A stretch of 64,000 nucleotides of DNA, from contig NZ_VYKJ01000001.1 of assembly GCF_008710095.1 (NCBI RefSeq), positions 1 to 64,000 of the forward strand, read 5' to 3'. Both the position numbers and the translations under genes were made by a program. Shown here piece after piece: positions 59,130-64,000 of this stretch (its first letter is position 1; every line of letters starts with the position of its first letter). The DNA comes from Affinibrenneria salicis. GTDB taxonomy: Bacteria > Pseudomonadota > Gammaproteobacteria > Enterobacterales > Enterobacteriaceae. The notes beneath the pieces are model-generated. The model saw only the letters and a program-made list of their open reading frames with translations, did no database searches and had not been told where the DNA came from.

Positions 59130-60491
59130 ATGTTGTCCAAATTTAAACGCAATAAATATCAACAACACCTTGCACAATTACCGAAAATCCCCCAGACAGC
59201 GGAAGATATTCAGACCCTCCATTCACCTGAACTTTTCCGTACGACGCTGGTAAACGCCATTCTTAACGCCAGAAAACGTATCTATCTGGTCGCGCTCTAC
59301 CTGGAACGGGATGACGGCGGTCAGGGGATCATGTCGGCGCTCTATCAGGCAAAACAGCTGAATCCCGATCTGGATATCTGCGTGCTGGTCGACTGGCACC
59401 GCGCGCAGCGCGGACGCATTGGCGCCGCGGCCGAACAGACCAACGCGGACTGGTATTGCGATCTGGCCCGGCGCCACGAAGGCCTCAACCTGCCGGTTTA
59501 CGGCGTGCCGGTGAATACCCGCGAAGCGCTCGGCGTGCTGCATTTGAAAGGCTTTATCATCGACGATACCGTGCTGTACAGCGGCGCCAGCCTGAACGAC
59601 GTCTATCTGCATCAGCATGAGAAGTACCGTTACGATCGCTATCAGCTGATCCAGAACGCGATCCTGTCGGACACCATGTGCAGCTATATTCAACGCCTGC
59701 TGACCTCGCCCGCGGTGCAGCGTCTCGATCGGGCGGATCGTCCCAAAAGCCTGGAAATAAAAAACGAAACCCGCCAGCTGCGTCAGGCTCTGCGCATCGC
59801 CGGCTACCGCACGCCAGCCAGCCCGGATGCGGACATCGACAGCCAGTTGACCGTCACCCCGCTGGTCGGGCTGGGCAAGCAGAGCCCGCTGAATAAAACC
59901 ATTCACCATTTGATGTACTGTACCGACAGCCAACTGGTGATCTGTACGCCATACTTCAATCTGCCGGCGCTGCTGGTGCGCAATATCATTCGCCTGTTGC
60001 GCGAGGGGAAGCGCGTGGAGATTATCGTCGGCGATAAAACGGCCAACGATTTTTATATTCCTGAAGATCAGCCGTTTAAGATTATCGGCGCGCTGCCCTA
60101 CCTGTATGAAATCAATTTACGCCGTTTCCTCAGCCGCCTGCAGCACTACATTGACGAACAGCGCCTGACCGTACGGCTGTGGAAAGATCGAGACAATAGT
60201 TTTCATCTCAAAGGCATGTGGGTCGACGATCGCTGGCAGTTGCTGACCGGCAACAATCTGAATCCGCGCGCCTGGCGCCTGGATCTGGAAAACGCCATTC
60301 TGATCCACGATCCGCAGCAGCGCCTGCAGGAACAGCGCCAGCAGGAGCTGGCCTGTATCCGCACGCACACTACGCGGGTGAAAAGCTATATGGAGCTGGA
60401 AAGCATCGCTCAGTATCCGGTCAAGGTGCGTAAACTGATTCGTCGCCTGCGCCGCATTCGCATCGACCGGCTGATCAGCCGCATCCTGTAG
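59130..60491 (+). CDS. pssA: CDP-diacylglycerol-serine O-phosphatidyltransferase
   Basis: PssA (453 aa; E. coli 451) makes phosphatidylserine, the precursor of phosphatidylethanolamine. It is a phospholipase-D-superfamily enzyme with two HxK motifs: VLHLKGFIIDDTVLYSGAS and FHLKGMWVDDRWQLLTGNN. The basic ends (LSKFKRNKYQQH and VRKLIRRLRRIRIDRLISRIL) suit peripheral membrane binding. I chose the ATG at 59130 over the preceding GTG. Confidence 0.96.
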   Translation: MLSKFKRNKYQQHLAQLPKIPQTAEDIQTLHSPELFRTTLVNAILNARKRIYLVALYLERDDGGQGIMSALYQAKQLNPDLDICVLVDWHRAQRGRIGAAAEQTNADWYCDLARRHEGLNLPVYGVPVNTREALGVLHLKGFIIDDTVLYSGASLNDVYLHQHEKYRYDRYQLIQNAILSDTMCSYIQRLLTSPAVQRLDRADRPKSLEIKNETRQLRQALRIAGYRTPASPDADIDSQLTVTPLVGLGKQSPLNKTIHHLMYCTDSQLVICTPYFNLPALLVRNIIRLLREGKRVEIIVGDKTANDFYIPEDQPFKIIGALPYLYEINLRRFLSRLQHYIDEQRLTVRLWKDRDNSFHLKGMWVDDRWQLLTGNNLNPRAWRLDLENAILIHDPQQRLQEQRQQELACIRTHTTRVKSYMELESIAQYPVKVRKLIRRLRRIRIDRLISRIL

Positions 60492-60500
60492 CCGCCGCGC

Positions 60501-60520
60501 GGCCCGGCGGCGGCCGGGCC
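60501..60520. terminator. Hairpin between pssA and the peptidase gene
   Basis: GGCCCGG and CCGGGCC pair around CGGCGG between two convergent stops. It is followed by TTAAC only, so it is a weak terminator at best. Confidence 0.4.
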
Positions 60521-61624
60521 TTAACTCAGCAGCGCGGCGGGATTCCGCCGTTTGACCAGTTGGTACAGCGCCTGCGGGTCTATCGCCCGACATATCCCCT
60601 GCGGTTTTTGCATCGGCGCGTCCTCGGCGGCCAGCATCGCGTTAATCACCGCCTCGTGCGTGCTGTCTACCGCCGCCTGATAAATCGTGTCGAACACCTC
60701 ATCGTTCAGATACTGAAAAGCGCGATGCGTCTGCGCCAGCTGCGGCAGCGCCCCGGCATTGGCGGTGCTGAACGCCAGAAAGATGTCGCCGGAATTATTG
60801 CCGCCCGGGCTGCCGGATTTAGCGATCCCCAGACCGGCGCGGCGGGCCAGGCGCTGTAGCTGGTGCGGCATCATCGGGGCATCGGTAGCCAGCACCACGA
60901 TAATCGAGCCGCGCTCCCGCTCCAGCCCCGCCGGCAGCGGGTCCGTCAGCAGCGCGCCGACCGGCACGCCCAGCAGTTCGAACCACTCGCGCTGACCGTA
61001 ATTGGCCTGCACCAGCGCGCCCAGGGTATATTGCCGGCCGTCGAGCGTAAAGCAGCGCGACGAGGTGCCGGTTCCCCCTTTGAAGCCATAACAGATCATG
61101 CCATTGCCGCCGCCGACATTGCCTTCGGCCAGCGCGCCGTCGCGCGCCGAAGTCAACGCGCTCAACGCATCGTCCTGGGTGACATGCAGGCCGTTGATGT
61201 CGTTAATCACCCCGTCATAGGTTTCGGCCACCACCGGCATCGCCCACAGGTGATTAGCCTGCCAGGCGGCCTGATATTGCGACAGCATCCATTTGACCGC
61301 CGCCTGATGCACCGTACCGACGGAGTGGGTATTGGTCAGACAAACCGGGCCGACGAAATAGCCGCCATCCTTTATCCAGTGCGCCCCGGTCATCTCGCCG
61401 TTGCCGTTAAGCGCGCAGCACCCGGCCCAGACCGGCTGGGGCTCCGTCTGGTAACCGCGCGGCAGCAGCGCCGTCACCCCGGTTTTAATAAGCTTATCGT
61501 CATGACTGACGGCATCGATGGTGCGATAGCCGACCAGCACGCCGCTGACGTCGGTAATCGCATTATATTTTCCCGTGACGCCGGGAAATTTTAATCCCAG
61601 TTGCCGCGCTCTGAGTTTAGTCAT
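60521..61624 (-). CDS. S58/P1-family peptidase (DmpA-like aminopeptidase)
   Basis: A 367-aa N-terminal-nucleophile hydrolase of the DmpA/BapA family, which cleaves short D-amino, beta-amino or amide peptides after self-processing into two chains. The processing site is in SGSPGGNNSGDIFLAFSTAN, where the Ser becomes the new N-terminus and nucleophile. Other family parts are GKYNAITDVSGVLVGY and GGNGMICYGFKGGTGTSSR. It starts 12 bases after the ABC permease gene and is the last gene of the leftward operon, suggesting it acts on the imported compound. Confidence 0.9.
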   Translation of the reverse strand: MTKLRARQLGLKFPGVTGKYNAITDVSGVLVGYRTIDAVSHDDKLIKTGVTALLPRGYQTEPQPVWAGCCALNGNGEMTGAHWIKDGGYFVGPVCLTNTHSVGTVHQAAVKWMLSQYQAAWQANHLWAMPVVAETYDGVINDINGLHVTQDDALSALTSARDGALAEGNVGGGNGMICYGFKGGTGTSSRCFTLDGRQYTLGALVQANYGQREWFELLGVPVGALLTDPLPAGLERERGSIIVVLATDAPMMPHQLQRLARRAGLGIAKSGSPGGNNSGDIFLAFSTANAGALPQLAQTHRAFQYLNDEVFDTIYQAAVDSTHEAVINAMLAAEDAPMQKPQGICRAIDPQALYQLVKRRNPAALLS

Positions 61625-61636
61625 CATGATTTTCCT

Positions 61637-62479
61637 TTAATTCTTTTCCTGTCGGTTTCTCAGATACAATCCCGCGCCGGCGATTAACAGCGATCCCAGG
61701 ATTAGCAGGGTGGCGATAACGTTGATTTCCGGCTTAATGCCGCGCCTGATCATGCCGTAAATCTGCACCGGCAGCGTCGTGGCGTCCACGCCGGAAATAA
61801 AATAGGTGATGACCAGATCGTCCATGGAAATAATGAACGCCAGCAGCGCGCCGCCGAGGATACCGGGGGACAATATCGGCAACGTGATGCGCCGGAAAGT
61901 GACCCAACGGCCGGCGCCGAGATCGGCGGAGGCCTCCTCCAGCCGCGTGTCCATGCCGGCCAGCCGGGCGCTGACGATGAGAAAAACATAGCTGCACAGA
62001 AACGTGCAGTGGCCGAGAATGATCGACACCCGGCCGAGCGGAATCCCCACGTTGACGAAAAAGATCAGCAACGCGATCCCCAGAACGATGTCCGGCATCA
62101 TCATCGGCATATACATCAGGAAACGGTAAAAACCGCGCAAACGAAAACGATAGCGCATGAGCGCCAGCGCGGTCGCGGTGCCGACCACGGTCGAAATCGC
62201 GGTGGTGATCAGCGCGATGATCAGGCTGTTTTTCAACGCATGCAGCACCTGGTCGGTCGAATCGATATATAGCGCGCTGTCGGAAAGATTATTGCTCATG
62301 CCGAATACCGACAAATACCAGTCGATGCTGAAGCCCTGCCATATCATCATGTTGACCGGATTAGCGTTAAACGAATAAAGCGCGATCAGGAATATCGGCA
62401 GATAGAGAAAAATAAAAAACAGCGCGCCGTAACCGTTGAATAGCCAGCCGGCCAGCCGCAACAACATATTATTCTTCAT
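61637..62479 (-). CDS. ABC transporter permease, PotC type
   Basis: A 280-aa inner-membrane permease with about six helices. LFFIFLYLPIFLIALYSFNAN is helix 1, with the PotC-like IWQGFSIDWYLSVF after it; the EAA loop region is EEASADLGAGRWVTFRRITLPILSPGILGG. It belongs to the spermidine/putrescine-type subfamily (PotC/YdcV). The substrate cannot be fixed; the next gene in the operon is a peptidase, not a polyamine enzyme. It overlaps the upstream permease by 11 bases. Confidence 0.9.
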   Translation of the reverse strand: MKNNMLLRLAGWLFNGYGALFFIFLYLPIFLIALYSFNANPVNMMIWQGFSIDWYLSVFGMSNNLSDSALYIDSTDQVLHALKNSLIIALITTAISTVVGTATALALMRYRFRLRGFYRFLMYMPMMMPDIVLGIALLIFFVNVGIPLGRVSIILGHCTFLCSYVFLIVSARLAGMDTRLEEASADLGAGRWVTFRRITLPILSPGILGGALLAFIISMDDLVITYFISGVDATTLPVQIYGMIRRGIKPEINVIATLLILGSLLIAGAGLYLRNRQEKN

Positions 62480-63389
62480 GCTTCCTCCTGTCCGACGCTT
62501 CGCCGGCGTGAGCGCGGGAATAGCGGCTGTTCAGATACAGATAGAGCAACAGCGCCAGCAGCACCATCGACATTAACAACATGGCCAGCGCCGCGCCGAA
62601 CGGCCAGTTTCGCGCCGCCAGGAACTGCTGTTCGATAAGGCTGCCGATCATCACCACCCGGGCGCCGCCCAGCAGCGAAGGCACGATAAAATTCCCCAGG
62701 CTGGGAATAAACACCATGATGGCGCCGGACACCACGCCGGGCAGCGTGAGCGGAAACACCACCCGCCAGAAGGTTTTAAACCGGTTGGCGCCCAGATCGT
62801 ATGACGCCTCGATAAGGCGCGGGTCGAGCCGCTCTACGCTGGCGTACACCGGTAAAAACATAAAGGGAATATAGATATAGGCCATGCCGATCAGCACCGC
62901 CTGCTCGGTATAGATCAGATCCAGCGGCTGCTGGATCAGCCCCATCGCCTGCAGGATGCTATTGGCGAAACCGGTGGGGCGCAAAATCAGCACCCAGGCG
63001 TACAGCCGCACGATCAGGCTGGCGAAAAACGGCAGCGTGATCAGAAACAGCAGGAAGTTACGCACCGCCGGCGACTGTTTTCTGACCCAGAAGGCGATCG
63101 GATAACAGATGATAAAGGAGACCAGCACGCTCATTAACGCCACGCGAAACGAAGTGGCGATAATGTGCAGGTAGAGAATATCGAAGTCTTCCCGCGTGCC
63201 GTCCGCCCAGCCGAGAATACGGCCATAATTATCCGGGTAGAAGCTCCACTCCACGCCGCCGTAGGTGCCTGGCGTCAGGATGCTGAACACCACCATGATG
63301 GCCAACGGCACAAACAAACAGACCGCCAGCAGCAGCGTTACCGGCGACAACAGCCCGACAAGGGGGAGCGATTTTTTCCATGCAGACAT
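62469..63389 (-). CDS. ABC transporter permease, PotB type
   Basis: A 306-aa permease with about six helices. LLSPVTLLLAVCLFVPLAIMVVFSIL is helix 1, and the EAA loop is EASYDLGANRFKTFWRVVFPLTLPGVVSG. Partner of the PotC-type permease, with which it overlaps. It starts nine bases after the ATPase gene. Confidence 0.9.
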   Translation of the reverse strand: MSAWKKSLPLVGLLSPVTLLLAVCLFVPLAIMVVFSILTPGTYGGVEWSFYPDNYGRILGWADGTREDFDILYLHIIATSFRVALMSVLVSFIICYPIAFWVRKQSPAVRNFLLFLITLPFFASLIVRLYAWVLILRPTGFANSILQAMGLIQQPLDLIYTEQAVLIGMAYIYIPFMFLPVYASVERLDPRLIEASYDLGANRFKTFWRVVFPLTLPGVVSGAIMVFIPSLGNFIVPSLLGGARVVMIGSLIEQQFLAARNWPFGAALAMLLMSMVLLALLLYLYLNSRYSRAHAGEASDRRKHEE

Positions 63390-63398
63390 AGCGCTTCC

Positions 63399-64000
63399 TT
63401 ACCGCGGCAGCAGATGACAGGCGCTGGCGGCGTACCACAGGCTAATCGCCTGGCCCGCCGCCAGTTGCCCGGGACCCTCGCCGGAGGACAGGCGAATTAA
63501 GGCTTTAAGCCTCTCGCCCCCGGCGGAGCGCACGCAGACTTCAGTATCCGTCCCCATAAAGATCAGCTGTTCGATCGTGCCGTCGATACGGGCATAGCGC
63601 ATCCGCTCATCCGCCGGTTCGCTCAGATGAAAATATTGCGGACGCAGCAGCAGCCAGAGGCGTTGCCCGACCGGGCGCGCCCGATCCGCGGCGGCCCGCC
63701 AGCGCTCGCCGGCCTCGCTCAGCAGAGACAGCGCGCCATCCTCCTGTTGCCCGACTTCGACCGGGATCAGGTTGCCCTCGCCAATAAAACCGGCGACGAA
63801 ATGGTTGACCGGCGTATGGTAGATCGCCGCCGGCGGATCGTTCTGCTGGACCTTGCCGCCGTTCAGCACAATGATCCGATCGGACATGGTCAACGCCTCT
63901 TCCTGATCGTGAGTGACGAAAATAAACGAGATGCCGAGCTCCGCCTGCAGACGTTTCAGCTCGAGCTGCATGCTCTTGCGCAACCCGCGATCCAGCGCCG
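63399..64000 (-). CDS. ABC transporter ATPase, PotA type (partial, 5' end outside window)
   Basis: The C-terminal ~200 residues of a polyamine-type ABC ATPase. The frame is open to the window edge; the D-loop LDRGLRKSMQLELKRLQAEL and the H-loop FIFVTHDQEEALTMSDRI are seen, followed by the TOBE domain (GEGNLIPVEVG, LLLRPQYFHL, TEVCVRSAGGERLKALI). Walker A and the signature lie beyond the edge. A binding-protein gene for the system is not in the window and may lie upstream. Confidence 0.9.
   Translation of the reverse strand, partial: ALDRGLRKSMQLELKRLQAELGISFIFVTHDQEEALTMSDRIIVLNGGKVQQNDPPAAIYHTPVNHFVAGFIGEGNLIPVEVGQQEDGALSLLSEAGERWRAAADRARPVGQRLWLLLRPQYFHLSEPADERMRYARIDGTIEQLIFMGTDTEVCVRSAGGERLKALIRLSSGEGPGQLAAGQAISLWYAASACHLLPR

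Overview
The window looks like the chromosome of a high-GC member of Enterobacterales. Gene order and protein similarity, judged by eye and memory only, fit the Pectobacteriaceae group (Pectobacterium, Dickeya, Brenneria, Lonsdalea and relatives). Core blocks keep E. coli-like order: thrW-proA-proB-crl-frsA-gpt, pepD/dinB, dpaA-yafJ-gmhA-fadE, proVWX-emrRAB, and yfiF-trxC-tapT-patZ-pssA. The Na+-NQR operon and the methylthioadenosine (MTA) salvage cluster are not E. coli features but are common in Pectobacterium, Serratia and Yersinia relatives.

Layout. 1-3.55 kb is the int-proximal end of an AT-rich genomic island integrated at tRNA-Thr (thrW). It carries IS3 and IS630 remnants, a small hypothetical gene, an AlpA-type regulator and a P4-type integrase. 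3.8-10.7 kb holds proA, proB, crl, frsA, gpt, a ProC-family reductase and a VOC protein. 11.4-16.5 kb is a peptide/nickel-type ABC importer operon with a Tat-type binding protein. 16.6-19.4 kb is pepD and convergent dinB, with a LexA box. 19.8-24.4 kb is a decayed type VI secretion cargo module: vgrG, an EagR-type chaperone, a truncated and frameshifted rhs fragment, a candidate immunity gene, then an IS110 remnant. 24.5-31.9 kb is a DUF4291 gene and the leftward operon nqrABCD-F-apbE-nqrM, which lacks nqrE. 32.6-37.9 kb is dpaA, yafJ, gmhA, fadE and yajD. 37.9-44.6 kb is the MTA cycle: mtnK and mtnA divergent, mtnBCD, ybdL and yafV. 45.4-53.1 kb is proVWX and emrRAB. 53.2-60.5 kb is yfiF, trxC, tapT, patZ and pssA. 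60.5-64 kb is an S58-family peptidase with a spermidine/putrescine-type ABC importer that runs off the right edge.

How the genes work together. ProB, ProA and a ProC-family enzyme cover glutamate to proline, and ProVWX imports betaine or proline, so osmolyte supply is well represented. The mtn genes with YbdL and YafV make a near-complete methionine salvage cycle, bracketed by two candidate MetJ operators. NqrM and ApbE are maturation factors for the Nqr pump encoded just upstream of them.

Most notable observations: (1) nqrE is missing from an otherwise intact nqr operon, with nqrD followed directly by nqrF; (2) a collapsed Rhs effector keeps its toxin tail, which is ATGA-coupled to a putative immunity gene; (3) a diverged tandem duplication covers the 3' end of mtnA; (4) TrxC has a CSPC active site in place of CGPC; (5) a family of dispersed ATACCC-type repeats has at least five copies in two size classes. 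All identifications come from reading the sequence and recalling families; no database search was run.
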